NCBI RefSeq assembly: GCF_028692895.1
Contig: NZ_JAQUWN010000003.1
Coordinates: 13,434-77,433, forward strand
Direction of reading: 5' to 3'
DNA from: Pseudodesulfovibrio sp.
Lineage (GTDB): Bacteria; Desulfobacterota; Desulfovibrionia; Desulfovibrionales; Desulfovibrionaceae
DNA length: 64,000 bases
Both the position numbers and the translations under genes were made by a program. How positions within the stretch are numbered: the stretch's first letter is position 1; every line of letters begins with the position of its first letter. The notes under the pieces are model-generated. The model was not told the DNA's origin and did no database searches. It saw nothing but the letters and a program-made list of their open reading frames with translations. Of the stretch, positions 1 through 8,412 are shown piece by piece.

Positions 1-2
1 CC

Positions 3-60
3 TCCCGTACGGTAAGATACGGACTGCCCGGTAAAAGTCAAGCCGTTTTACCGTACGGGA
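3..60. repeat. 13-bp inverted repeat upstream of the PA2779-like gene
   Basis: The arms TCCCGTACGGTAA (3-15) and TTACCGTACGGGA (48-60) are perfect reverse complements, and each contains the self-palindrome CCGTACGG. A second hairpin, CGGTAAAA (29-36) with TTTTACCG (46-53), uses part of the right arm, so the two foldings exclude each other. It could be a paired operator or a terminator of a gene left of the window. Function unknown. Confidence 0.6.
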
Positions 61-246
61 AGGAACGCGGAAGCCTCCGGCCGTGCCCGCGCCGTTGTGA
101 CCCGTTGCGGCTTTGGCGCGTATATATAGGATTGGACCGTGCCTGAAAAAGTGCGGATCGGGGAAATTGCAAAAATACACGCGGGATGGCATGTTGAAAA
201 TGCGGGGGCGCTGCCCGCCCCGGCCCAAACGTGAAGGAGAAACGAC

Positions 247-651
247 GTGTACCGAGCGATAGTGAAATGGACCTGCTACGTGACCATCGTCGCCATGATG
301 GCGCTGAACGTGTCCGTGCCCATGGCCAGGGCCGAGATGATCTCCACCGAGACCGCCGTTTCCGCCAGCCGGAACGAGCAGAACCGGGCCACGGTCCGCG
401 CCTTCCTGGAGCGCGACGACATGCGCCAGGCCCTGGTCGAGCGCGGCGTGGACGTGAACGAGGCCCAGTCCCGGATCGACGCCCTCTCGGACCAGGAAGT
501 GGCCGACCTGGCGGGGAAGATCGATTCCCTGCCCGCCGGCGGGAGCGCGCTGGGCATGATCCTCGGCGTGGGCCTGATCGTGTTCGTCATCCTGCTCATC
601 ACGGACATCGCCGGGGCCACGGACGTCTTCCCGTTCGTCAAGAAGCGGTAG
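247..651 (+). CDS. PA2779 family small membrane protein
   Basis: A 134-residue protein with an N-terminal hydrophobic segment or signal (about residues 8-29), a charged helical middle part, and a second membrane segment near residues 101-122 before the end VKKR. The pattern matches the PA2779 family, a conserved small protein of unknown function that is found next to PA2778-type peptidases, which is exactly the arrangement here (stop 10 bp before the next gene). The start is preceded by GAAGGAGAAACG, a good ribosome binding site. A longer frame overlapping both genes is an artefact of G+C bias. The family call is recalled from the gene pair and layout; the molecular role is not known. Confidence 0.75.
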   Translation: MYRAIVKWTCYVTIVAMMALNVSVPMARAEMISTETAVSASRNEQNRATVRAFLERDDMRQALVERGVDVNEAQSRIDALSDQEVADLAGKIDSLPAGGSALGMILGVGLIVFVILLITDIAGATDVFPFVKKR

Positions 652-661
652 CCCGGCCCCC

Positions 662-1603
662 ATGGCGGCATTTCGGCCGCGCGGCGTCCTCCGGGGCGTC
701 GCGGGCCTGCTTATCCTCCTGCTGTCGGCCGTCCTGGGCGGCTGCGCCCTGCATGTCGACGATCCCCTGGCCCTGCCCGATCGGGGGGCGCCCTCCGTGG
801 CGCTCGACGTCCCGTTCTTCGCCCAGGAGGAATACCAGTGCGGCCCGGCCGCCCTGGCCATGGCCCTGGGCTGGAGCGGCGACCCGGCCACGCCGGACGG
901 GCTGGCCCCGGAGGTCTACACCGCCTCGCAAAAGGGGAGCCTGCAACCCGCCATGGTCGCGGCCGCGCGGCGGCACGGCCGGATCGCCTATCCTCTGGCG
1001 GGCCATCGCGACCTGGCGGCCGAGCTGGAGGCGGGCAACCCGGTGGTCGTCCTGCTCAACCTCGGCCTGTCCTGGCATCCGGTCTGGCACTACGCCGTGG
1101 TCGTGGGCTATGACCGCGCCGCCGGGGAGATCCTCCTCCATTCCGGGGCGACCCGGCTCAAGCGCTATTCCCTCTCGCTCTTCCAGAACGTATGGGCCCG
1201 CGCCGACTACTGGGGGCTGCTGGTCCTGCCGCCCGACAGGCTGCCCGCCGCACCGGACGAGGCGGCCTGGCTGTCGGCGGCCGTGGGCCTGGAGCGCGCC
1301 GGCCGGACCGGGGCGGCGCTCACGGCCTATGAAACCGCGACCGGCCGCTGGCCAGCGTCCTTCGAGGCCTGGATGGGGGTGGGCAACGCGAGCTACGCCC
1401 AGGGCCTGGCCAGCGCGGCGGCCGACGCCTTCGCCCGCGCCGCCGCCATCGAGCCGGGCAACGGGATGGCCTACAACAACCTCGCCTACGCCCTGGCCCG
1501 CCTGGGCCGGAAGGCGGAAGCCGTGGCCGCCGCCGAAAAGGCCGTGGCCTGCGGCGGTCCGCTTGCGGAGAGTTTCCGCCGGACCCTGGACGAAATCCGG
1601 TAG
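662..1603 (+). CDS. PA2778 family C39-like cysteine peptidase, lipoprotein with TPR tail
   Basis: A 313-residue predicted lipoprotein: the signal peptide ends in a lipobox with Cys28 (VLGGC). A C39-like papain-fold domain follows, with the catalytic Cys60 in the context EEYQCGPAALAM and the likely catalytic His143 in WHYAVVVGY. The C-terminal 110 residues carry TPR helices (for example the segment EPGNGMAYNNLAYAL). PA2778-type proteins are exported, membrane-anchored peptidases of unknown substrate, always paired with a PA2779-type protein. The two genes are 10 bp apart and surely cotranscribed. No clear ribosome binding site precedes the ATG, so translation may be coupled to the upstream gene. 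Confidence 0.8.
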   Translation: MAAFRPRGVLRGVAGLLILLLSAVLGGCALHVDDPLALPDRGAPSVALDVPFFAQEEYQCGPAALAMALGWSGDPATPDGLAPEVYTASQKGSLQPAMVAAARRHGRIAYPLAGHRDLAAELEAGNPVVVLLNLGLSWHPVWHYAVVVGYDRAAGEILLHSGATRLKRYSLSLFQNVWARADYWGLLVLPPDRLPAAPDEAAWLSAAVGLERAGRTGAALTAYETATGRWPASFEAWMGVGNASYAQGLASAAADAFARAAAIEPGNGMAYNNLAYALARLGRKAEAVAAAEKAVACGGPLAESFRRTLDEIR

Positions 1604-1651
1604 GGCCGGTTCCCGGCCGCGCCGTTCACTTTCACTCGGCGAACGCCCCGG

Positions 1652-1972
1652 TCACGCCGGTCGGTAGCGCATCTCGCCGAAGCCGAGGATCAGATAGAAG
1701 ATGAACGGCAGGAAGAACAGGGCGACGCCGAAGATGAACGGCTGGCCGAAGTTGCGGGCGATGCCGAGACAGAGCAGGAAGAGCACGACCAGGTTCGCCA
1801 GCGGGATGAACAGCCCCACGAACCACCACCAGGGCTTGCCCGCGATGCGCACCAGCACCCACAGGTTGTAGAAGGGGATCAGGGCCGCCCAGCCGGGCTC
1901 ACCGGCCTTGGCGAACACCTTCCACATCCCCGCCAGCCAGACGATGCAGAGCAGAAGCGAAATGAATCCCAT
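1652..1972 (-). CDS. DUF5684-like small membrane protein
   Basis: A 106-residue, strongly hydrophobic protein with four predicted membrane segments and the phrase GEPGWAALIPFYNLWVL, typical of the DUF5684 'signal peptidase I-like' small membrane proteins. It has no catalytic residues that I recognise. It lies downstream of riboflavin synthase on the same strand, with an 89-bp gap, and may be the last gene of that transcript. Its function is unknown. Confidence 0.7.
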   Translation of the reverse strand: MGFISLLLCIVWLAGMWKVFAKAGEPGWAALIPFYNLWVLVRIAGKPWWWFVGLFIPLANLVVLFLLCLGIARNFGQPFIFGVALFFLPFIFYLILGFGEMRYRPA

Positions 1973-2061
1973 GCGGCCTCCCGCGCGTCAGGGTTTGCGA
2001 TGCTTCCCTGATACAACGGATGCGCCGCCGGGGCAACGGGGCGGGAAAAGGGGGCGCGGGA

Positions 2062-2718
2062 TCAGAATCCCAGTTCGCGCAGCCGCGCCAGGGTCAGGGA
2101 CGAGTCCTGGTGCTCGTCCTTCCCGGCGGTCCAGGGCTGGACCATGCGCTCCACGTACTTGCCGATGACGTCGGTCTCGATGTTGACCTTGCGGCCCGGC
2201 GTCCATTCGGCGATGGTCGTGCCCTTCCGGGTCTCGGGGATGATGTTCACTTCCAGCCAGTCCGGGCCGCAGCCGTTGACCGTCAGGCTGATGCCGTCCA
2301 GGGCAACGGACCCCTTGGGGATGACGTAGCGGCCCTGGGCCGGGGAGAAGGTGAGCCGGTAGATGGTGGATTCGCCGGCCGGGCGCGTCTCGGCCACCTC
2401 GGCCAGGCCGTCCACATGGCCGGACACGATGTGCCCGCCGAAGCGGCCGCCCAGGGCCATGGCTCGTTCCAGGTTGACCTTGGAGCCTGCGCGCAGTCCG
2501 CCGAGGCTGCTCACCGAGAGGGTTTCGCGGCTCGCATAGGCCGTGAACCAGCCTTGGCCGAAGGTCTCCACGGTCAGGCAGACGCCGTTGACCGCGATGG
2601 ATTCCCCCTGCTCGAAGTCGGGCAGGTCGAACAGCGGCCGGATGCGGAAGCGGGTTTCCGCGCCCCGGTTCTCCGCCGCCTCGATGCGGCCCAAGCCCAT
2701 GACCAGTCCGGTGAACAT
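2062..2718 (-). CDS. ribE: Riboflavin synthase, alpha chain
   Basis: Converts two 6,7-dimethyl-8-ribityllumazine molecules to riboflavin and a pyrimidinedione in the last step of riboflavin synthesis. The 218-residue length and the hallmark N-terminus MFTGLV match the family. The two lumazine-binding barrels are visible: the first carries SIAVNGVCLTVE, the second HIVSGHVDG and LDGISLTVNG. A strong Shine-Dalgarno (GGGAGG) lies before the ATG. It is co-directional with ribD, but a periplasmic binding protein gene lies between them. ribBA and ribH, which often follow, are not in this window. Confidence 0.95.
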   Translation of the reverse strand: MFTGLVMGLGRIEAAENRGAETRFRIRPLFDLPDFEQGESIAVNGVCLTVETFGQGWFTAYASRETLSVSSLGGLRAGSKVNLERAMALGGRFGGHIVSGHVDGLAEVAETRPAGESTIYRLTFSPAQGRYVIPKGSVALDGISLTVNGCGPDWLEVNIIPETRKGTTIAEWTPGRKVNIETDVIGKYVERMVQPWTAGKDEHQDSSLTLARLRELGF

Positions 2719-2787
2719 GTGAAGCCTCCCTTGCGATGGTGCAAGGGAGTTGTAGCAGGGAGCGGGAGGCCTGTAAATCCGGCCGGG

Positions 2788-3552
2788 TCAGCGAAAGTAG
2801 GTGCGCAGGATGGCCCCGAAGTCCGGCGAGGCGCGCACGGCGTCCAGGGCCTGCTGGAACTGGGCCACGACGGGCTGCGGCACGTCGCGGTGGAAGGCGA
2901 AGTAGACCGGGGTCTCGCGCAGGAGGAAGACTGTCTCGAACTGGGCCGGGTCCAGGCCGATCCGGCGGATCAGGCTCGGCCAGGCGTGTTCCTCGTAGGC
3001 CACCATGTCCAACCGGTTCTCCATGAGCTTGCGGACGTTCTGGCGCATGTCGGACACGGCATCCAGGATGCACGCGGGGCTCTTGGCCTCCAGGATGGTG
3101 TGGGCCACATCGCCCCGCACGATGCCGACGGACCGGCCTGCGAGCTGGCTGAAGTTTTCGATGCGGATTTTCCTGTCCTTTTTGGCGAAGAGCATGAACC
3201 GGACTTCGAGGATGGGCCCGGCCCAGCGGAACAGGGATTCCCGCTCCGGGGTCCTGGCCATGCTGAAGAGCATGGTGCCGGGCTGCAGACGGGCGAGCTC
3301 GTAGGCTCTTGCCCAGGGCAGGACGTCGATGGGCTGCTCCTGGACCCCGAGCCTGGCCCAGACCCGGCGGAGCAGGTCCACGGAGATGCCTTGGACCTCG
3401 CCGTGGTCATTGTGCGTGAACGGGTAATATTCCTCGCTCAGGTAGGAGAGGTTCTCAAACGGACCGGCCTGGGCGGGACGGCCGAATGACGCCGCCAGGG
3501 CGGCCAGGCACAGCGCGAGCAGGAGCGGCGTATGGCGACAGGAGAGAACCAT
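2788..3552 (-). CDS. Periplasmic solute-binding protein, SBP_bac_3 type
   Basis: A 254-residue exported protein: signal peptide (about residues 1-29, ending in AQAG), then a type-3 periplasmic binding fold with the usual opening (YYPFTHNDHGEVQGISVDLLRRV) and the later segment LAGRSVGIVRGD. Such proteins bind small polar solutes in the periplasm for ABC import, but in delta-proteobacteria many stand alone and have no permease nearby, as here. It sits between ribE and ribD on the same strand with short gaps, so it is probably transcribed with them. A link to flavin metabolism is not shown by the sequence; it may be a chance insertion into the operon. Confidence 0.8.
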   Translation of the reverse strand: MVLSCRHTPLLLALCLAALAASFGRPAQAGPFENLSYLSEEYYPFTHNDHGEVQGISVDLLRRVWARLGVQEQPIDVLPWARAYELARLQPGTMLFSMARTPERESLFRWAGPILEVRFMLFAKKDRKIRIENFSQLAGRSVGIVRGDVAHTILEAKSPACILDAVSDMRQNVRKLMENRLDMVAYEEHAWPSLIRRIGLDPAQFETVFLLRETPVYFAFHRDVPQPVVAQFQQALDAVRASPDFGAILRTYFR

Positions 3553-3600
3553 GTGTTCCTGTAGCTTGTTTTAACAGGTCTTGTCCAACCTAATGATCGA

Positions 3601-4737
3601 TCAATCGGGCCGCATGGTCAGCAGCAGGTCCGTGCCGGACCGCTCGGTCCGGATGATGCGGAGGTCCATCGTTTCGCTCATGGGCGCGGCGCTGCGGCCC
3701 GCATAGGCGGCCGGGGCCTGGTCGTCGCCAAGGACGCGCGGGGCCACGAAGTGGAGAATCTCGTCGGCCAGCCCCTGGGCCAGACAGTGCAGGGCCAGGC
3801 GGCCGCCGCCCTCGATGAGGGTGTAGTGGCAGCCGAGGTCGTAGCGCAGCCGCTCGAAGCCCGTGGCCAGGTTCAGGCAGCCCGGGGAGCCGGGCAGGGG
3901 CCAGACCGAGGTGCCGCGCTCGCGCAGGTGGTCGGCCAGGGGCGAGCGCGCACTGTCCAGGGTGGTCAGGAACACGGTCCGCTCCGGCCTGTCGCGCAGG
4001 AGGGCGAATTGTTCGGGGCGCTCGGGCAGCCGGGAGGCGACGATGACGGCGTACGGCTGGACAAAGCCGTCGGGGAGCGGGTCCAGGCGGCAGGTCAGGC
4101 TCGGGTTGTCGGCCAGGAACGTCCCGCCGCCCACCACAACCGCGCCCACGCGGGCGCGCAGCTCCTGGACGCGGGCGAAGGATTCGGGGCAGGACACGGC
4201 CTCGGGCCGCCGGAACCGGGAGGCGATCTTGCCGTCCAGGGTGGCGGCCATCTTCAGGATGTTGAAGGGCGAGTGGGTGTCCTGCCAGAGCCGGAAGTCG
4301 GCGGTGAGGTCCAGGCACTCCTGTTCGAGCACGCCGGTGGTCACGGTGACGCCGTGCCTGGCCAGTCGCGCGGCCCCGCCCGCGGCCACGGGGTTCGGGT
4401 CCATGGCGCCGACCACCACCTCGGCCACGCCCGCCTCGATCAGGGCGTCGGTGCAGGGCGGGGTCTTGCCCGTGTGGTTGCAGGGCTCCAGGGTGACGTA
4501 CATGGTCATGCCGCGCGGGTCGATTCCCTTCGCGCGCGCGTCGGCCAGGCACTCCCGCTCGGCGTGCGGCCCGCCGTAGCGCTGGTGCCAGCCCTCGGCC
4601 GCCACCTCGCCGTCGCGGACCAGGACGGCCCCCACGCAGGGATTGGGCGCGGTGGCCCCCCGTCCCCGGTAGGCCAGCTCCACGGCCCGGGCCATGAAGG
4701 TCTCGCGGCTAGGAGAAGTCGCCGTCCATGAAGACAT
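3601..4737 (-). CDS. ribD: Bifunctional riboflavin deaminase/reductase RibD
   Basis: Catalyses the second and third steps of riboflavin synthesis: deamination of the pyrimidine and NADPH-dependent reduction of its ribosyl side chain. The N-terminal deaminase carries zinc ligands His58 (GPHAE, with catalytic Glu60), Cys86 and Cys95 ([13 protein letters not shown]). The C-terminal RibD_C reductase starts near residue 150. Length (378) is normal. The ATG given overlaps the end of the dCMP deaminase gene by 29 bp; a second in-frame ATG at 4695 ([11 protein letters not shown]) is nearly as plausible and would remove the overlap, so the first 14 residues are uncertain. Confidence 0.95.
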   Translation of the reverse strand: MSSWTATSPSRETFMARAVELAYRGRGATAPNPCVGAVLVRDGEVAAEGWHQRYGGPHAERECLADARAKGIDPRGMTMYVTLEPCNHTGKTPPCTDALIEAGVAEVVVGAMDPNPVAAGGAARLARHGVTVTTGVLEQECLDLTADFRLWQDTHSPFNILKMAATLDGKIASRFRRPEAVSCPESFARVQELRARVGAVVVGGGTFLADNPSLTCRLDPLPDGFVQPYAVIVASRLPERPEQFALLRDRPERTVFLTTLDSARSPLADHLRERGTSVWPLPGSPGCLNLATGFERLRYDLGCHYTLIEGGGRLALHCLAQGLADEILHFVAPRVLGDDQAPAAYAGRSAAPMSETMDLRIIRTERSGTDLLLTMRPD

Positions 4738-5167
4738 AGTTGACCCCCGCCTCCTGGAGCATCTGCTCGGAAAGTTCGTCCGGGTAGTTCTCGGCGAAAT
4801 AGATGTTCCGCACCTCGCAGTTGATGAGCATCTTGGTGCACAGGATGCACGGCTTGGTGGTGCAGTAGATGTCGCAGCCGGTCAGGTCCAGGTTGTGGGT
4901 GGCGGCCTGGATGATGACGTTCTGCTCGGCGTGCAGCCCCCGGCAAAGCTCGTGGCGCTCGCCGGACGGGATGCCGAGCTTGTCGCGGATGCAGCCCACC
5001 TCCTCGCAGTGGGCGATGCCCGAGGGCACGCCGTTGTAGCCGGTGGCGAGGATGCGTTTGCCGCGCACGGCGATGGCGCCCACGGCGCGGCGGGTGCAGG
5101 TGGAGCGCTGGGCGACCAGGTGGGCGATGCGCATGAAGTATTCGGGCCAGGGGAGTCTGTCGGGCAT
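4709..5167 (-). CDS. dCMP / cytidine deaminase family protein (ComEB-like)
   Basis: A 152-residue zinc deaminase that most likely converts dCMP to dUMP for thymidylate synthesis. Zinc and catalytic residues are His79 and Glu81 (HAE) and Cys107/Cys110 (PCILC). The family's extra segment with several cysteines and a histidine (AHCEEVGC around residue 55) is also present. The ATG at 5167 is chosen because GAGGA precedes it and the protein starts like known homologues; the open frame extends upstream without homology. It overlaps ribD and belongs to the same minus-strand unit. Confidence 0.9.
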   Translation of the reverse strand: MPDRLPWPEYFMRIAHLVAQRSTCTRRAVGAIAVRGKRILATGYNGVPSGIAHCEEVGCIRDKLGIPSGERHELCRGLHAEQNVIIQAATHNLDLTGCDIYCTTKPCILCTKMLINCEVRNIYFAENYPDELSEQMLQEAGVNYVFMDGDFS

Positions 5168-5325
5168 GGTCGTCCTCGCGGATTCTGGTGGAGATGACCG
5201 GTGCGGTGTAGCACGTCTCTCACCGAAAGTGAACGGCGCCGGCCCCGGCCGGGCCGGATGGTTCCGGCCGCCGGGGGGGCGCGTCGGCATGGAGGCCCCG
5301 GACCGGGGCCTTTGGATTACGCGCC

Positions 5326-5538
5326 TCAGCCGAATCCGCTGTGGCCGCCGCAGGAGCCGGCGGCGGGCATGGGGCCGGGGGAGCTCCCCTCGCCCTCGGG
5401 CCGCACGGCGCAGGCGCTCATCAGCTTCCGTGCGCCGGGGGCCCCGCAGTGGGGGCAGGCGGGTGTTTCCTCGTGGGAGAAGACCAGCTCCTCGAACTGG
5501 CTGCCGCATTTTTCGCACTGGTATTCATAGATGGGCAT
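5326..5538 (-). CDS. FmdB-type zinc ribbon protein
   Basis: A 70-residue protein starting [12 protein letters not shown], the hallmark of the FmdB/CxxC_CXXC_SSSS family. Four cysteines (8, 11, 28, 31) form a zinc ribbon, followed by a Gly/Ser/Pro-rich tail that ends GGHSGFG. These proteins are called putative regulators but their role is unproven. The start at 5538 follows from the family N-terminus; upstream codons in the same frame have no homology. It is co-directional with the dCMP deaminase gene, with a 158-bp gap that shows no other feature. Confidence 0.85.
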   Translation of the reverse strand: MPIYEYQCEKCGSQFEELVFSHEETPACPHCGAPGARKLMSACAVRPEGEGSSPGPMPAAGSCGGHSGFG

Positions 5539-5668
5539 GGTGTCGCCTTGTGTGAGTTGAAGGTGTCTATCTATTATAGATGGGGCGCGGCGGGGGAAAG
5601 TCAAGCCGCCGGACCCGGCGTCAATGCGCGGGCCCGGCGGCGAAAGGGCGTTGGATGGGCGGCGGGGG

Positions 5669-8185
5669 CTAGGAAACGGCCACTTCGTAGCGGGTGGACG
5701 GGCCCTTGCCCCGCTTGACCAGCAGGCCGCGCTTCACGAAGTCCTGGAGGTCGTAGATGGCGGTGCGGGTGGGCAGGCTGCCGCCGACCATGTCCTGGTA
5801 CTCCTTGCGCGTGACCTTGCCGTTGCGGAGGATGGCGGGCCAGGCCGCCTTCTGCCGTTCGTTGAGCGGCGCGTCCGGGGAGAAATCGGCGTCCGCGTTC
5901 TCGCCCGTCTCCTCGGCCTCGGCCGCGTCCGGGACGTCGGGTTGGCGCTGGGGCGCGAAGCCGGAGGGCTGGGGCGCCACGCGCGGCAGGTCGAACTCGT
6001 TCTCCAGGCGGATTTCCTCGGCCTGGATGGTGTCGGTCTCGGCCATGATGGCGGCGCGGGTGATGGAGTTTACCAGCTCTCGGACGTTGCCGGGCCAGTC
6101 GTAGGTGGTCAGCTTGGCCAGCGCGCCCTTGCTCAGCCCGAGGTTGGAACGCCCGGCCAACTGTTCGGCCTGCTGCAGGTAGTATACGGCCAGCAGGGTG
6201 ATGTTCTCACGGTGCTGCCGAAGCGGCGGAGTGGAGATGGAGACCACCTTGAGGCGGTAGTAGAGGTCCTCGCGGAAGGTCTTGTCCTCGATCAGGCTCG
6301 GGAGGTCCACGTTGGTGGCGGCCACGATGCGCACGTCCACGGTCTGCTCCCGGTCGCTGCCCAGGGGTTTGATCTTGCGGGTTGCGATGGCCCGGAGCAG
6401 CGACTGTTGCACCTTGGGCGAGGCGGACTGGATCTCGTCCAGGAACAGGGTGCCGTTGTCCGCCTCGACGAACGCGCCGTTGCGGTCGTCCTTGGCGTCG
6501 GAGAACGCGCCCTTGACGTGCCCGAACAGGGCGTCGAGCAGGAGGTTCTCGTCCAGCGCGCCGCAGTTGATGGAGACGAAGGGGCCCTCCGCGCGGCTGC
6601 TGTGGTGATGGATGGCCTCGGCCACAAGCTGTTTGCCCGTGCCGGTCTCGCCGGAAATCAACACGTCCACGCCGGTCTGGGCGGCCTTGAGAATGTTCAC
6701 CTTCATGCTGGAGATGGCCGGGCCCTGGCCGATGATCTCTGGAATGCGGCTGACCTCGGCCTCGGCCAGCACGGCCCGCTCCCGTCTGAGGGAGGCGCGC
6801 TCGCGGTTGTTGACGTTGAGGATGGCCTCATCGCGGACCTCGATCTCCCGAACCTGTTCCTTGACCTTGCGGATGATGTTGTTGATGGACTTCTGGAGCC
6901 GGTTGACGTCGAACCCGCTGTAGGGGAGATGGATCTCCTCCATCTCTTCCAGAGAGTCGAGCTTGGCCATCCTGTCGGCCAGGACGCGGATGGGCTTGGT
7001 GAAAACTCGGCCGAAGAGGTAGACCAGGAGCGAGACCAGCACGGCGGCTCCCAGGGTCACGAAGAACATGACGTCCATGTTTTTGTACCCTGCCACCACG
7101 GGCAACTGGCTGCGGTCCACGAAGACCACGCCGCCGAAGGTTGTGGGGTCGACGTCCTTGCCGCCCCGGAAATTGACCGGGGCGTAGCTGAAATAGAAGG
7201 AGTCGACCACCGAGTTGCCCATGCGCTCCGCAGGCACGATGCGGATGCCGTGCTTGCCCTGGTTGATGGCCTTCACCGCCTCCCAGTATCGCAGGTGGTC
7301 GGTGTTGGGCCGGAACGCCGCGCCGTGGCCCGCCTTGCCCAGGGTTCCGTTGAAGTTATCGCGGGCCAGGTAGGTGGTCAGCGCGCCATCGGGGTTCTTG
7401 AGCGCCTCGGACTGGAAGAGAATCCAGCCCTCCTGGTTGAAGAAATAGGTGAAGCGCAGCTCGTTGCTGCGCGGGAATCCCCACATGGGCGAGTCGTCCG
7501 AGGTGTAGAGGGAGAGGATGTTGCGCAGTTGGGTCGCCTCGACCGAGAGGAAGAGCAGGCCCTCGGGCTTGTTGCCGTCGCCGGGGATCGGGGTGTAGAA
7601 GCGTATGACGTGCGATTTGACCTGGAGGTTTGAGGAATGCTCGTCGGGCATGGGGTAGGTGATCTCCATGATGTCGGAGAGGGACACCTCGCCCGGCTTG
7701 AGGGACTCCAGCCGGTCCAGTTCGCCGAAGGGCGTGGGGTTGATCCTGTCGTGGCCCTCGGGGGATAGTTCGCCGATGGCGTCGCCCCTGCGGACCAGGA
7801 TGACCGGCTGGCCGCCCGAGGACGGGACGTAGCACAGCTCCAGGTAGGGGATGGAGCCGGAGGCCACGCGGCGCGCGAACTGCTCGCGCAACAGGGCGCC
7901 CTGCATGGGCCCCTGGGCGAAGAAAAGCAGGTCCTTGCGGCAGTTCTCCAGGAACTGCTCCATCTCGTGGGCCACGGCCATGGTGTGCATGGTCACGGAC
8001 CGTTCGATGGCGATGTTGATGAACCCTTCGGAAACCTTGTAGGAGGCGTAGCCGGTGACCAGCAGGATGACGGTCAGGGACGGCAGCAGGGTGAGCAGCA
8101 GTTTGCCCCGCAGCCCCAGGCGGGCCGCAAGCCAGGTGGGCAGGATATTGAAAGTGCGGGGATTCTTTTCCCGTCGTTCCTTCAT
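5669..8185 (-). CDS. Membrane-bound Cache-AAA+ regulator with variant GAFTGA loop and winged-helix tail
   Basis: An 838-residue protein. TM1 lies at residues 28-50, then a periplasmic sensor domain of about 320 residues (Cache-like), TM2 at 373-393 and a HAMP-like linker. A sigma-54-type AAA+ domain follows, with Walker A GETGTGK (512-518), Walker B LFLDEI (580-585) and WPGNVREL (697-704). The sigma-54-contacting loop reads GAFSDA (559-564) instead of GAFTGA, so activation of sigma-54 polymerase is doubtful. The C-terminus is not a FIS helix-turn-helix but a winged-helix-like segment (KVTRKEYQDMVGGS onward). The ATG at 8185 is favoured by GGAGGA seven bases upstream; two earlier ATGs lack one. 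It is divergent from the Cache histidine kinase at 8413, suggesting a common pathway. Confidence 0.8.
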   Translation of the reverse strand: MKERREKNPRTFNILPTWLAARLGLRGKLLLTLLPSLTVILLVTGYASYKVSEGFINIAIERSVTMHTMAVAHEMEQFLENCRKDLLFFAQGPMQGALLREQFARRVASGSIPYLELCYVPSSGGQPVILVRRGDAIGELSPEGHDRINPTPFGELDRLESLKPGEVSLSDIMEITYPMPDEHSSNLQVKSHVIRFYTPIPGDGNKPEGLLFLSVEATQLRNILSLYTSDDSPMWGFPRSNELRFTYFFNQEGWILFQSEALKNPDGALTTYLARDNFNGTLGKAGHGAAFRPNTDHLRYWEAVKAINQGKHGIRIVPAERMGNSVVDSFYFSYAPVNFRGGKDVDPTTFGGVVFVDRSQLPVVAGYKNMDVMFFVTLGAAVLVSLLVYLFGRVFTKPIRVLADRMAKLDSLEEMEEIHLPYSGFDVNRLQKSINNIIRKVKEQVREIEVRDEAILNVNNRERASLRRERAVLAEAEVSRIPEIIGQGPAISSMKVNILKAAQTGVDVLISGETGTGKQLVAEAIHHHSSRAEGPFVSINCGALDENLLLDALFGHVKGAFSDAKDDRNGAFVEADNGTLFLDEIQSASPKVQQSLLRAIATRKIKPLGSDREQTVDVRIVAATNVDLPSLIEDKTFREDLYYRLKVVSISTPPLRQHRENITLLAVYYLQQAEQLAGRSNLGLSKGALAKLTTYDWPGNVRELVNSITRAAIMAETDTIQAEEIRLENEFDLPRVAPQPSGFAPQRQPDVPDAAEAEETGENADADFSPDAPLNERQKAAWPAILRNGKVTRKEYQDMVGGSLPTRTAIYDLQDFVKRGLLVKRGKGPSTRYEVAVS

Positions 8186-8285
8186 GGCGTCCTCCGGTCG
8201 TGACATATCCGTCGGCCCCCCCTCGGGCCGTCCTTCCCTCTCCATGAGCCCTAAGGGGTTGTCGGCACTTTTGTCAACGAGGAAA

Positions 8286-8300
8286 TGGCACGATGCTTGC
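8286..8300 (+). promoter_or_regulatory. Sigma-54 promoter for the Cache histidine kinase gene
   Basis: TGGCAC-GATGC-TTGC matches the -24/-12 consensus with exactly 10 bp between GG and GC. The transcript would start near 8312, about 100 bp before the kinase ATG. The leader then carries TTGCCA/TGGCAA boxes (8305, 8339, 8379) and a TTGCGCAA palindrome (8321-8328). Confidence 0.8.
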
Positions 8301-8412
8301 TCATTTGCCAACATGCTTTTTTGCGCAAAGGCAGGTCTGGCAACAATTTATAATTGTTTGTAATAATTAGGTTTAGTTTGGCAACGTCAAGCAACGAATC
8401 AGGCGGCTCGGT

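Noticed and set aside
231..1667. Open frame of 478 codons overlapping the PA2779 and PA2778-like genes
   Set aside because: Arg/Pro-rich sequence in another frame of two recognised genes.
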